Notes: generated by a model not told the origin, from the letters alone. A stretch of DNA of 64,000 nucleotides from Porphyra umbilicalis (GCA_002049455.2 KV919012.1:1-64000); one strand, 5' to 3'; counted from the first letter of the stretch, positions 10,156 to 23,170 are shown. Made by a program: numbers and translations.

Positions 10156-12032
10156 AGCCGGGGCTGTGACAAGAGCAAGGTGTGCCGACTGGTGTCGCGG
10201 CGTTCGCGGCAAGTGCGAAGAGGACGAGGTCAAGGTGGTTCAAGGACGTGACGGTCAAGGAGCACGGCTCGGCAAGGTCGGGCGCTAAGACAAGACGACA
10301 TCATGTACGGAGGCGCTGCTGGCATGGGCGGCATCAAGATCGACAAGTTGACGGAGACGAACTTCCACGAGTGGCGTCAGCGCATTAAGATGGTCCTCGC
10401 GCTGCGCGACCTGGACGATATGCTTGACGAAGACGGCAAGCCGACGGATGCGCAAGACCGCGAGTTGGCTTTGTGGAAGCATCGAGACACGAAGGCGAGC
10501 GCCATCATCGGGCTCACCCTTGGGTCTGAGCAGCTCGAGCACGTGTCGGGCTGCAAGACGACGGCGGAAATGTGGTCGACGCTGCAAGGCGTCTTCCAGC
10601 GCAAGAGTTTGACGAACAAGATGAAGGCGCGACGCGAGTTCTACACCGTCGAAATGACCGTCGGCGAGGGCATGCTGGGCTACATCAACCGCGTGCGCAA
10701 CCTCGGCGAGAACCTCAAGGCCATGAGCGGCGAGGTGACGGAGATGGACGTTGCCATGAGCGTCCTCAACGGGCTGACGTCAAAGTACGAGAACCTGCTG
10801 GTGGCTCCCGACGCCAAGGGCGAGGACAAGCTGAGCCTCGACTTTGTCAAGAGCCGCTTGCTTCAGGAGGAGCGGCGGCAGGCGGACGAGTCACCGGCGA
10901 CAAAGCGCATTGGCGACATGGCACTCTTCGGCGCCAACTACCGAGGTCGAGGCCGCCGTAATGACTTCTCCAAGATCGAGTGTTACTACTTCCATACGTT
11001 TGGGCACATCTCTCGCGATTGCCCAGAGCTCAAGGCCAAGAAGCAGGGACAGGACAAGGTGGCCGAAATTGCGGCTGACGATAGTAGCGACAGCGACGAC
11101 GCCATCTGTCTGGTGGGCAATGCAGCTACCAGCGATGACGTCTCCAAGTCGTGGCTTGCCGCCTCTACGGCGTCTGCACACATGTGCTGGATGCGCGGGT
11201 GCTTTGACGACTACCATACGACCACAGGACGGAGCGTCACGATGAGTGACAAGGGGTCCGTAGCCACGTCGGGCGTCGAAACCGGCGTGCTCAACGTCAT
11301 CGATCACGGCAAGACGCGCAAGATCAAGTTGGAGAAGGTACTCCATGTTCATACAATGGGCTTCAACCTCATGTCGGTCGGCATGATGGAGGAGCGTGGG
11401 GCGGAAATGCCATTCAAGGGCGGTAAAACGATCATCAAGATGAACAAGAGGACTGCTGCGTGCGGCACTCGTAAGAACGGGCTCTACCACGTGGACATGG
11501 CCCCACTGTCGGATATTGCTGCGGGGGCCTCTCTTCAGCTCTGGCATGAGCGCCTCGGGCACGTCAACGTGGCTGGCGTTAAGCGGATGATCAAGAACAA
11601 GGACATCAATGGACTCAAGTGCTCTTCCATGGCGGCCAAGGACGTCTGCGAGCCGTGCGTGTATGGAAAGGCGGCTATGACGCCTGTGCCTTGTGTAGGA
11701 GGATGTCGAGGGATCAAGCGCCTGCAGCTCGTGCACTCGGATCTGGGCGGGCCAATGTCGGAGCCGTCGCGTGGCGGTGCGCTCTACTTCGGCACCTTCA
11801 CCGACGACTTCTGCCGCTGGACCGATGTGGTTTACCTGCAGAAGAAGCGCGATCTGCTCTCTGAGTACAAAAAGTGGCTGACGAAGGCCCAGCTGCACAC
11901 GGGAACCAAGATCAAGATCCTGCGCTCCGACAATCGTGGCGAGTATATGTCGAACGCATTCAAGGCTCTTCACGATGAGAACGGCACGACGTACCACACT
12001 ATGGTTCCCGATACGACGCAGCAGATCGAAAC

Positions 12033-12760
12033 TGTGACGGTCCGTCACATGGCCCCAATACTCGGGGAACCAGATTCCCCGGAGATATGTCCCACTACCA
12101 CATATGTTAAATTGTTCCGTTGGCGACCCACTTGTAATCACCTCGTGGCTCACCAACCACAACCTCAATCTTAACACTCCCCTGAGATTCGTAACCCCCC
12201 CCGGTGGGCTTCTTCTTAAGGGCCTTATTTTGTGTGAACCCAACTTAGATTATCCACTTATGATACTTCGCGCCCCTGACCCCGGGGCGCCGCGAGGGTG
12301 TCACATCGCACCCTTCGCTCGCCTCTTCTCAAGGCGGTATTCGAAGCTTCGGCCGTCCTCCGGGTTTGGGGCCCGTGGGTCCTGAGGGGAGCGTTTTCCG
12401 AGGGTCCTTTGAGGGTGTCTGAGGAGGGTTTTCCGAGGGTCCTTTGAGGGTGTATGAGAAGGGTTTTCCGAGGGTCCTTTGAGGGTGTTTGAGGAGGGTT
12501 GTTCGAGAATCGGAGGGGAACGGATGGGATGAGAGGGTGACGCGTGAGTGTTGCCTCAACGCCTTAGAGACAATTAAGTAAGCTTCCGGTCACACAACTC
12601 GTTCTTGTCGCTCGCGGCGCCCTCCCCCGGTCGACGCCGTGCGTGTGTGCTCTTCGGGGTTTTCTTTCGGGGCGGGTATTTTCCGACAGGACTACCCGGC
12701 GACACGGTTTGGCTTGCCCTCCCCCCCGACTGGGTGGGGTGGGCTGAGCGTGTTGTCACA
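12033..12760 (+). repeat. Left LTR of Gypsy element C
   Basis: Begins TGTGACGGTCCG and ends GTTGTCACA (inverted TGTGAC/GTCACA ends). It abuts integrase sequence of Copia element B on the left and the Gypsy leader on the right. Internal 36-bp repeats lie at 12391-12505. Confidence 0.8.
12391..12505 (+). repeat. 36-bp tandem repeats inside the Gypsy LTR
   Basis: About three copies of a unit containing GTTTTCCGAGGGTCCTTTGA followed by GGGTGTNTGAGNAGG. The right LTR has about four more diverged copies and the Z LTR has a reduced version, so the array is a feature of the family that varies in copy number. Confidence 0.8.
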
Positions 12761-15267
12761 TTTTGGGGAGCAGCAGGGGAGGAAGGCAACTGGACCTTCT
12801 TGGGGGTGATGGCGGTGCGCCAATTCACCTCGGAGGGAACCTTGTTGGTCCTCCTCCTCTTTGTGGCTAGCGGTGCGGGCGGCGCCCCGCAACGCCAGGT
12901 TTGGCTGCGTCTCGCCGGGTCGATGGCCGATGGCGGGGAGAATGGAGACCCCCCTGATGTCGAGGTGCCTGGTGCCGGGGCGGATGAGAATACCCCCCCC
13001 GGAGGCGGATCGTCGGTTGACGATCGCCCCACCAGTGCAGGCACCACGGCTGCGGGTGCCCTCCGGCATCGGACTTTGTTCCAGCCCTTGCCCCCGGGCC
13101 TCGATCCGACTGCGACTCGCCCCTCGGCACGCGCCCCCTCTGGTAGTACTCCCCGCGAAGTGGTCCTGTCGGGTGCTGGGACTCATTTCGGCATAGGACA
13201 GCAGCCTGACGTTACCACGTGGGGCGTTGGGTCTGTGCCACCACCGGCACGGAAACCTGCGGGTGGGAGCTCTAGTTGTGTTCCCCCAGGTTCGCGGAGT
13301 GCCACGGGTGCCCCGCCGCTTGAGCACAGCACCAGAACCCACGGTTTCTGTCCTCTGGCCCTCGGGCCCGGTGGAAGATCCCCTATCGGTGCTTTGGAGG
13401 GGGGCGCGATGCCAGGAGCGGCACAAGAGCCTCCAGGCGGGAGCTATAGTCGTGCTCCCCCAGGCTGACGGGGTATAAGGGACGGCCCGGGTCTCGAGTG
13501 GCGAGACGCCGTGGCCGACTTCGTTCGCTATGAAGTTACCCGATCGCTAGTTACGATGTTGAGGGGCTCTACGCCCAGACCCGCTGAGCGGCGGGGCCGA
13601 TCCCGACGCTCCTCTCTTCTGTGCCACGGAACGACTCGTAGTCGTCGACGACCACTGACGTGTTCCGCTCGGGGGACGAGTCAGCTGTTGCGGCCCTACT
13701 TGGTGCGTTTCGTGCTACCCCCACGCCGTCGACGCTGAGGAAGGGCGCTTAATGTATTCACCCGAGGGCCCAACCGCCTTCTGAATCGGCGGAGGGTGCG
13801 CAAGGCGGGGAAGCGGCACGAGAGTCACCCCGGGGTATTGATCCGTGGTTCCCGACGCAACTCTTTCCCGCGACCGGTTCGGAGGCAGAAGGGTGGCCTA
13901 CACGAACCACCCCGGCACCTCCAACTCGGGTGGTGCCGCCAAAGATGGTGGTGAACCACCTGTACTACTGGGTGATGTTTGATTGTGAGACCTACGCGCT
14001 CGACGACAAGTCGGTTGCCTACGCGCGGCGCCAGGCCCGTTTTCTGGGCCGGCGCAAGAAAAAGGTGGCTCAGTCCTTTGGGGTGAACGACCAGTGAAAT
14101 GGTTCCCCCCGGGCCAAGGTCTTCCAGTTTTCGCGCAAGTTTGCCAAGGCCGGTGACGACAACAACATCTCCAAAGGCCAAGCCTTCTACATCCTTCAAG
14201 ACTTCACGAAGGAGCCTCTCAAGTCAGAGGTGATGATGGTAATGCCAACTCGCCGGGCGGGTCACCCCAGCGAGGTCACTTCATACCTGGATCTCATCAA
14301 CTGGATGATCCGGCGTCACGTCGACGAGGCCTCGTTGGCTACTCTCGTCGATACCCTGAACGTCGCGGTCCCCAGGGATGACGAGGACGAGTTGTCGTTC
14401 TTCAATCGCCTTTGCCGCCTTATTACCGAGTGTGGGTTCACGTACGGGGCGGGCGCCCTGAAGGGGCATTTTGTGGACGGTGTCCACCGCGCGGCTCGCG
14501 CCACTGTGCGCGAGCGCAACACCCCCTGCATGACTATGGGGGAGCTGGCTCGCTTCGCCCAGACTGAGGGCGACAAACACCGCTGGCTACGAATTTTGCA
14601 GCTTAAGGATCGGACAAAGGAGCGAGAAGCGCTCGCGAAAGAGGCCCGGCTCCGGCGGCAGGCTCGAGTGGCCGCCCTTACCCGGGTCACCGGGGGAACA
14701 CGGGGTTGCGCGCTGCGGGACGCCCCTGTCCGGGCCATTGGGGCCGTGGGTGCCTCAACTTCGGGCCTTCGATACGATGTGTCCCGACCCAAGGCCCCGG
14801 GCGGCTCGACGCCCGGGGGCGGCGACAAACAGCGCTACCGACCCCGGCCGTTGGATAAGCCCTTCCGACCCAAACCCCGGGCGGGAGAGTACCGTAGCTG
14901 GCAGTGTGGCAAGCCGGCTCATTGGGCCGAGTTGTGCCCCGACTTGGACGAGCGCCTACGTGACCGATTGGCCATTGCCAGTCGTTGGTCACCTCTTGAT
15001 CGTCTTCGGGCTCCCGTGATATCAGGCGAACGGGCCAGCGAGTAGCCGTTGCCACTGCCCACGAGGACTCCAGCTCAAGTTGCGAGGAGTCGACGCCGCT
15101 TGAGAAGGGGGAACCGCAGACCGAGCCCGAGTGCGGGCCCGCCACCTCCTCTGAGTCCGAGGAGAGAATCGAGGAATTACCGGTGTTGGGCCCTTCCCGC
15201 GGCAGCAGGTGGACCCAACCTGGGGCGTGGATGAGGTGCCAGAACGCATGCAATCCCGACCAAAGGG

Positions 15268-15685
15268 TGTTGAAACGCAGTGGGGATAGGGGTTGGGGGT
15301 CCACGGTGAAGTGGTTGAGTGGCTTGAGCTTGTGTGTGTGTGTGCGAACGTGCTTTGTTGGTTGTCCTAAGGTTCGCCCGCCTCTCCCAACCGAGAGCAG
15401 CTCTCAAATAGTCCCCACCGGCCCAAGTGCTCCCCCCTCTCGCGCCCACACCGACGCCCACGCCCTCGCACCAAATCGAATCACTCACCAAACCAAAAGC
15501 CACTAGAGCAAAGCGAAGATCAAATCCAAAACATGCCAAAAGTAACGCCCCAAGATTACCCAACACAAATGTGTGCAACTTGACCACGTCTTGCAAATGT
15601 ACCATGTGGGGTACCATAAGGGTCACCGACCATCATCCATCCGCGAACCGCCAGTGGAGCCGGCGACGAGCATCACAGTCCAACA
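15268..15685 (-). mobile_element. Solo LTR of the B/I Copia family inside element C
   Basis: 418 bp, reverse complement of the B/I LTR: on the plus strand it begins TGTTGAAACGCAG and ends ACAGTCCAACA. It is flanked by AAGGG at 15263-15267 and AAGGG at 15686-15690, a 5-bp target-site duplication typical of Copia integration. No internal Copia sequence remains, so this is the product of recombination between the two LTRs of a former full insertion. It lies between gag and protease of Gypsy C and is therefore younger than C. Confidence 0.92.
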
Positions 15686-18600
15686 AAGGGGATCCGCCCA
15701 CGGGACGCGCCCCTCCCGAAGGGGGTAGGCGGCCAGAATGTGGTCGCCATTCTGACAGGGTCCAATTACCAGGTGGCCAGTCGCGTCTGGGTAGACGCGG
15801 GGCGTGAGTTTGCCCTCCGCGTCATGGTCGAAACGGGATCGTGCGTCTCCCTAGGTCGGGAAGCGCTTCTCCCCCCGGAGATGGAGGTGGTGCCCTTAGA
15901 CGCGGCGACCGCCCAGTTGTTTGACGTTACTGGGGGACTCCTTCCCATCACGGGAACCGTGAATCTTACGATGCGAGTCGGCATTTGCTCCGCTCCAGTC
16001 ACGAGTGGAGTAGTGCGCGGCATGTCTGTCCCTCTACGCCTAGGGACCGACTACACTGACGTTCATGTCCCCAACATTTGCGGGCCCGAGGGTCGAATCG
16101 GCCTTCCAACTAAACCAAATGTGGACATTATATGTCGAGAGTATTAGACAATCTGCCACCGGGTATGCCGGAACATAGCAGCCTCTATGCTGCTACACCA
16201 AGGGCACGGTCATGGGGTATATGTCCGCCTACTCCGGTACGGTAGCCGCCATATCCCGAGAGGACTGGGCTGCATTCAGCCCCAGTCCGACCACCGCGCC
16301 CGACGCGACGGACCCCGTTGAGAAGCCCCACGTTCATACTTCGAACGTGCCCGAAGGGCTGCGGCCTCAAGTTCTCGCCATACTGGAGAAGCACCGAGCC
16401 CTCTGGCGTGGTCACTTGGGCTCCATCAAGGCCACGGAGCGACGGATCGAGTTGAAGCCGGGCTCCAAGCCCGTCTGGCTCAACCCAAACCGGATGGGTC
16501 CTCGAACTAGGGAACTCATCAAGGCCCAAGTCGACCGAATGCTCACGCTCGAAGTTATAGAGCCCAGCCAGAGTGATTGCGCTAGCCCGGTGGTACTCAT
16601 CCCGAAGCCCGACGGGAGTCTCCGGTTCTGCATCGACTATCGGCAGTTGAACGAGCGCACAGTACGCGACTTGTATCCATGACCCCGGATGAACGACTGC
16701 CTCGACTTCTTAGGGGATTCACAGTTCTTCTCCACGTTGGACTGCAACGCAGGGTACTGGCAGATCCCCCTAGCCGAGGAGGATAAGCCGAAGACGGCAT
16801 TCACTTGCCACTGTGGGACGTACCAGTGTACGCGTCTTTCGTTTGGCCTGGGCAATGCCCTCGCCACTCGCTAGCGGGCTATTGACATGATCCTATCCGG
16901 AGTCAAGTGGCAGAATGTGCTCGTCTACTTAGACGACCTCATCATCTTCTCCGCCGATGCCGAGTCCCCCCTGTCCCACTTGGACACGGTGCTCACCTTA
17001 CTCGGGAAGCACGGCGTCACCCTCAAGGCCCAGAAGTGCCACCTCTTTACTAACAAGGTGAAGTACCTTGGCCATGTAGTGCGGCCAGGACGCTTGAGTG
17101 TGAGAGAGACAAACATCAAGGCCATCAAGAAGGCCAGCTTTTCCCAGACCCAAACCCAACTCAGGAGTTTCTTGGGGACGTGCAATGTCTACCGTCGGTT
17201 CACGGTAGACTTCGATAAGACCGCGAAGCCGCTGAACAACTTGAACAGCGTAAAGATGCCGAAGCGGTTGAGTCCCCCTCCTCCGGAGTAACAGAACGCG
17301 TTCGACAAACTACGCGAACAGCTATGCCACCCGACCATCCTTGCGATACCGCGCATAGAGGGGAAGTACATTATCGATGCGGATGCTAGCTACGACTAGC
17401 AAGGGTGCTGCCGACTACAGCAGCAACCCGATGGAAAGTACCTGCCCGTGGGCTACTTCAGTAAGAGCCTACTGCCGGCGGAGAAGAACTACACCGTCAC
17501 CGAGATTGAGGGACTCGGTGTGGTGTGGGCGGTCGGTTTACTACGACCGTACATCGAAGGCACCAAGTTCCTCATCCGGTGTGACCACACGGCACTGAAG
17601 TGGATACTAACCACGACGGCCTGCACCAACAATCGACTCAATCTTTGGCGCATCCTCCTCTCGGAGTTCGACTATGATGTGGAGTACAAGCCCGGCCCCC
17701 AACATGCGGTGGCCGACGCTCTGTCCCGCATCCCGACTGAGGGGCTGGACACGGGACCCATCTCCCAGGAGATCCCCAGAGTCGGGGTGACCACTCGATC
17801 GGGGGCGGTACTCGACCCCCGACTCCCCGAGAACAGGGAGACCGCCCGCATACCCCTGGGCGAACTATTCCAGAAGCAGGCGACAGACGAGTTCTGTCAG
17901 GGGGTCAAGAAGATACTTAATACCACCACGCCCACGCGCTTCTACGAAAACGCAGACGGGTTGTTGTGCCGTCGCGGACACCGCGAGGGGACTCAGCAGG
18001 TACTGGTCCCCCAGTCCGTAGTCAAAGACGTGATACGGGCGAAGCACTCCTCCCCCTTGGCTGCGCATTCAGTTGGGACGCCCATGTACCTGACCCTGCG
18101 TGACCAGTACTACTGGCCCTCGCTGGCGATTGACGTGTTCGGGTGGGTGGCATCTTGCCCCACCTGTGAAAAGAACCGGCTCGTGGGTACGCAGATTAAA
18201 GCGTTCATGAGGCTGTTCCCCGCGACAGAACCCTTCGCAGCGCTGGCCATTGACTTACTTTGCCCCCTGCCCAGGACCCCGGAAGAATATGAGTACGTTC
18301 TTGTTATTTGTGACCGATTTACTAAGGTTACTCGGGCGGTCCCGCTCAGAGACATCACCGCACTGGATGTTCTCCGCGCATTCCTCGACATGTGGGCTGC
18401 TAGTTATGGGATTTCCGATTCAATTCTATCGGATAACGGACCCCACTTCGCTACCGTACTCTGGCAAGGGGTGCTGAAGACCCTGAATATTGGCACTAAC
18501 TACGTCACCCCTTACTAACCACAAACTAATGGGCAGGTCGAACGGTTTAACAAGACCTCAGTTAAGCAACTACGACACTTCGTAAGTGACCACGTACTTA

Positions 18601-19467
18601 CGTGGTCCAGATACTTCAGCGTGGTAGTAACGGCTTACAATTCGCAAGTGCATAGTAGCAGCGGGCAGATCCCTTTTGCGTTCGTCAGCCCCCGACGGCT
18701 GTCTCCCGTGGCACTCGAGCGACTTACAGCGGGTACCGACTCCGGGGAGATAGTCACCCCCGGGCAAGCCAAGGAGAGTGTCCTCCAGCACCTTGACTCC
18801 CTTATTTCCCGAGTACGGGATACGATGGAAAAGGCACAAGCCCGGTACAAACGGGCCTTCTACAAGCACGTGCAGACTCGCCGCGAAGCCCTCCAAGTTG
18901 GAGACTCGGTATTCGTGAAGTTCCACGAGAACCAAGGAGCTAAACTCGTATTCAAGACACAGGGACTTACCAGATCTTGAAGACCGACGGGCATCGGCTT
19001 ACCATAGAAAGTGACTATGGAATCCGTACCAGCACTGAGAACCACGCCACCCGGGCCCCTGAACCACCCGAGGGGGACCCGGCGTGCCCCCGGGCACTGG
19101 CCGCAGGGCGGGTCCCGTCCCTCCTCTCATCGGCCAGTAAACCGATTGAGGCTGTCTTCGACCACTTTGTCAGACAGGGGTTCGATGACCAGGAGCGACT
19201 CATGCTCAAGGTCAGATGGTTCGGGTATGGACCCCGGGAGGACTCCTGGCTCTATGTGGAGGACCTCCCGGCTGCGAGGGTCCGTCAGTTCTGTGCGCGG
19301 CGCTGGCTCACGATGAGAAGAAGGGTATAATACAACAAAAAAAACCCAGTACGGGATACCCCTCGCACACCCCCCCGACAATACATCCAACCCAACTAGG
19401 GACAAGCACCCTGGGATCCGGGCTAACCATAACTCAACGCCCCGGCGCCCCACTCGAACCAGATTAC

Positions 19468-21892
19468 CTACTCCCTACCCGGCGAGTGCGGGCGGTTGTC
19501 GCGGACATTCCAACCGAACTGGTCGTAACCCGAGTGGCCCCCCGGGTACTCCGAGGCCGAACCCCGGTCCGAGGGGCCCGTCCCCGACGAAGAGCGCGGC
19601 ATCCTACTCGGTGCCGCCCCCGCCGCGGCGTCCCTTCCATAGGAGGAGAAGACGCCGCCCCCATGGTAGGGCACGGCCGAGCCAGCAGGCTCCCCGGCGT
19701 ACGGGGCCCGACTGGAGCCCCCGACCGCCGAAGCCCCTGCGGGCCAAGCCGCCGCGGGCCCAGCCGCCACCCGCTGGCCGTGCCCCTCCAAGAGGGAGGC
19801 CATCTGGTACCCGATGGCCCCTGGGGTGGTGTCCACCAATAAATGCTCGGCTGAGGCAGACCGGGGGGACGAGGAGTCCCGCAGGACGGCCCCCGCCCCC
19901 CGGATAACCCACGCCAGGGTGTCCACCACGGAGCCAACTATCGCGACCCCATGGGCAACCCTAAGAGCCCCCGCCGCAATTAGATAGGTGGTCGCCAAGG
20001 CATGGGCGCACCGCGAGGTGACGTATTTCCAGCTGAGGCTCTGCCCACACCCCAAGGGCCGGGTAGTACGGGAACCCCGGCGGGGAAAACGTCGGACGGC
20101 CCGACCACCCCACGGGGGAGGCCGCCGCTCGAGTGGTCCGCCGGACAGCGCCCCCATGAGCAGGGGGGCGCTCGGCAGTACCTCAGGCGCGCTTGCGCTG
20201 CTGGGAGGCACTTGCAGCCGGCACATCCCAACCCGAGTCGGGCGGGAGCGACGTCGCCGTTACCCCCGCAGAGTGAGGGTAATCCAGGTCACGCAGGCCC
20301 TCACGGAGGCCTATGCGCCCGGCCACCAGGCGTTTGTCACAGTGAACAAACGCCCGAGGCACCTCGCCCTCCTCCTGGCCAACTCGGCGGAGCCGAAAGG
20401 GCCTGACCGTCTCCCAGTCGAAGGACTGGTGGAGGTCCAGCAACTCGCTGAGGTACGCATGCGCGTCCGGGCCGGCCCCCTCCGCCACGTTAGCGAGGCG
20501 GAGCCCCACAAGACGCCCCACGATGGCGGCTGGCAGATGCCAGAGGTACCCAGTAGTACAAGCGGAAGCATACCACATCCCCACCACCTCGAGCACCCAC
20601 TGGGTTGCGAGGATGGCCGCCGCCGAAGTAGACTCCCCTTGGCGGAGCGCAGTGCCGAAGTAGGCCACTATGCGCGGCATCCGGGCCGGGAACCTGAAGG
20701 GAACCTCCATGGCCGACCACCACGACGGCGTCGGGACGTAGTTTGCCCGCCGCGTCGAGGCGTGGACCTGGGAGCTCTCCACTTAAATGGCCCGCACCAG
20801 GATGCCCGACGCCTTCCGCACCCGGCGCTCGGTGCGGGCGACCTGGTGGTGGAAAAGCGGGTCCCCTTCCCCCAAGTACGGGGGGGAGCAGCAAGCCCAC
20901 TCCCACGCCACGACGGGCGACACATCGTCGGCGGTGGCCTTGTCCATGACGTTGGACAGGCGCACGGCAACACTCTCTACCCACGGCGCGTCCCCCGCCT
21001 CCTGTAGGTCGGCGAGGTCCGTCGCCACCCTGGCAGGCAGTTCATACTGCACGGGGTGGCGCGCCGCCCAGTGCTGCCAAGCCGGGCCCTCCTTGGGCAG
21101 CGGGATCGCGAAGTACAGCGTCAGCAAGCGGAACTCCCCAATCTGACTGGAAGCAGCCCGGGGCGTCCACTGAACCAACGGCCCCCGCCCCGAGCGCCCC
21201 GCCTCCTCCAATACAGGGAGGCGCCCCCGGCGGGGCACCGGCGGGGGTGACTCCTGCTCCATGGGGTCATCCCCCGCCTCGCCCAGCGCCGCCTCCGCCG
21301 CCGGGGGAGTGGCCGGCCGGCTGGGCGGCAGCGGCACGCGCGCCGCCGCCGAGCGGGGCCCGGCCGCGTCCTCACCAGTTGACCGCGTCGGCGCACTCGA
21401 CGCGCGGGAGGTCGACGCCGACGCGGCCGTCGACTTGGACCGGCGGGGGAGAGGCGGCGGTTGAGTTGCTTGACTTCCCGCCGCCGAGGTCTCCCGGCTC
21501 GGTGGCGCGGCGTTGGCCTGGCGCGCCCGGCGGGCTGCCTTTCTCCGAGACGCCGCCACGGTTGCGCCACTTGACTTGGTGGCGCCGGCCGGCGTGGCAG
21601 GTGCCGACGCCGCCCCCCCGCCAGCCCGCGGGGTGGCCGCCGTCGAGCCCTTGGCCTTGGGGGCGCCCGTAATTCCCGGCGCCCCGCCCTCCCGCAAGGA
21701 CCCCGCAGCAGGGCTGCCCGACTTGGCCGTAGCCGACGCCGGCGTCCCACATGGCGCCAGCGTGGCGCGCCCCGCACTTGGGGAAGCCATCGCCTCGGTC
21801 GGCGCCACTGCCGTCGACCGCAAAGAAGCCATAGCAACCGCGCCCTGGTAGGTGGGACGGCGAGGGGGATGGAAATGGGGAGAGGAGCGCAC
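19468..21892 (-). other. Long antisense open region in the 3' part of Gypsy C
   Basis: On the strand opposite to gag-pol, open reading spans almost all of the 2.4 kb between the chromodomain and the A-rich end before the right LTR. The first ~200 residues (from 21892) are Ala/Pro/Ser/Thr/Arg-rich and probably disordered. The next ~330 (about 21200-20200) have a natural composition with aromatic and hydrophobic residues, e.g. FRLLTLYFAIPLPKEGPAWQ and VVGMWYASACTTGYLWHLPA. A further Ala/Gly-rich part contains a hydrophobic stretch near 19990-19890. I recognise no domain. Antisense ORFs between pol and 3' LTR are known from plant Tat-lineage Ty3/Gypsy elements such as Grande and RIRE2; whether this one is related is unknown. 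The region is not fully intact. GC-rich DNA keeps frames open by chance, so the case rests on composition and on its position. Confidence 0.5.
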
Positions 21893-22443
21893 TGCGCACA
21901 GAGGAACGAGGGGGACTCCCCACTCAAGTAGCGGTGGAGGGGGACGGTGATGCCCGGTAGTGAACGGCCGCCCCGTCCGTCCCCCGCGTACCCCCCCCCT
22001 TTTTTATGAGCACCTGCGGGCGGACAAGGGCCCCTACCCCGGGCCCCCTCAGCCCCGCCCCGCGGGCCACCCCCCTTGAATGACTCCCTACTGGGGGGGG
22101 GGCCCGACAGACCGCCCCCCAGGGTGGGGGGGCGGGGGGTGCCATACTGGGCACCCCCCCTGTTGGCCCACCGGGCACGGTTTGTGGGCCCGCCCCGGAC
22201 ACACGGCCGCACCCCTGGCCCCCGCCGCCGTGTCCACCGTACGGCGACGGCGCGTACCCCTATGCCCCAGCAAGGGCGCCCCTACGATCCGAATCGGCCC
22301 TCGCTGGCTAGGACCGGGGAATCACCCAAGCCCCACACTGGGGAGCCCGGCGGCTAGCCGTCCTGGCCCGCCCGCCACACTCGTGCGGGCCCGCCCCCCT
22401 GGCTCTGGGCCGCCGGGACGGCGACCTCTTCAGAAGGGGGAGT

Positions 22444-23170
22444 TGTGACGGTCCGTCGCATGGTCCCCATATTCCGGGAACCAGATTCCCCAGAAATATG
22501 TCCCACTACCTCATATTTCAAATGGTTCCGTTGGCGACCCACTTGTAATCACCTCGCGGCTCACCAACCACAACAGCAATCCTAATAATTCCCTGGGATT
22601 CGTAACTTCCCCGAGTGGGCTGCTACTTAAGGGCCTAATCTTGTGTAAACCCGACTTGGCTTTTCGAATTATGTTACTCCGCGCCCCTGACCCCGGGGCG
22701 CCGCGGGGGCGTCACGTAGCACCCTTTCCCCGCCTCTTTCTAAGGCGGTATTCGAAGCTTCGGCCGTCGTCGAGGTTATGGGCCTGTGTGCCCTGAGGGG
22801 AGGGTTTTCCGAGGGTCCTTTGAGGGTGTCTGAGGATGGTTTTCCGAGGGTACTTTGAGGGTGTCTGAGAAGGGTTTTTCAAGGGTCCTTTGAGGGTGAC
22901 TGAGGAAGGGTTTCCAAGGGTCCGAGGGGAACGAATGGGATAGGAGGGTGAGGCGTGAATGTTGCCCCGAGGCCTTCGACGCGGGCAAGTAGGCTTCCGG
23001 TCACACAACCCGTTTTTGTCGCTCGCGGCGCCTTCCCCCGGTCGACGCCGTGCGTGTGTGCTCTTCGGGGATTTCTTCCGGGGCGGGTATTTTCCGACAG
23101 AACTACCCGGCGACACGGTTCCGCTTGCCCTCCCCCCGACTGAGTGGGGTGGGCTGAGCGTGAAGTCACA
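22444..23170 (+). repeat. Right LTR of Gypsy element C
   Basis: 727 bp, TGTGACGGTCCG to AGTCACA. Roughly 85% like the left LTR. Internal 36-bp repeats at about 22803-22935. On its right lies minus-strand Copia sequence (element D), whereas the left LTR is flanked by plus-strand Copia B. Confidence 0.8.

Larger units (their letters stand above)
9724..12032 (+). mobile_element. Copia element B, broken 5' half
   Basis: LTR 9724-10141, primer-binding site 10142-10155, then gag, protease and the first half of integrase (from 10303). Gag carries LTETNFHEWRQRIKM near its start and a zinc-knuckle region near 10981-11030; the retropepsin region lies near 11150; the pre-integrase region has LWHERLGHV; integrase has LVHSDLGGP and LRSDN. 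It is the same family as element I, which shows the complete version. Sequence stops inside integrase at 12032, where the LTR of Gypsy element C begins; the rest of B is not in the window. It is older than I, judged by divergence, and broken. Confidence 0.85.
12033..23170 (+). mobile_element. Ty3/Gypsy chromodomain element C, old and broken
   Basis: Bounded by LTRs 12033-12760 and 22444-23170. In order: gag (about 12890-15045, with a zinc-knuckle region near 14900-14940), protease region (near 15820), reverse transcriptase (about 16330-17200; PVVLIPKPDGSLRFCIDYRQ, FSTLDCNAGYWQ, LVYLDDLIIF), RNase H (about 17360-17740), integrase (zinc-binding part near 18060-18180; ALAIDLLCPLP, ILSDNGPHF, NGQVERFNK to about 18960) and a chromodomain-like segment (about 19135-19320; LKVRWFGYGPREDSW). 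The domain order with a terminal chromodomain points to a chromovirus-like Gypsy. A solo Copia LTR sits between gag and protease. Between chromodomain and right LTR are 3.1 kb with a long antisense open region. The two LTRs are only about 85% alike by eye and the flanks do not match, so the ends may stem from different insertions. The coding part has many disruptions. Confidence 0.85.

Noticed and set aside
20490-20984. Additional minus- and plus-strand frames overlapping the antisense region of Gypsy C
   Set aside because: Composition is Gly/Arg/Pro-skewed, typical of out-of-frame reading of the chosen antisense frame.
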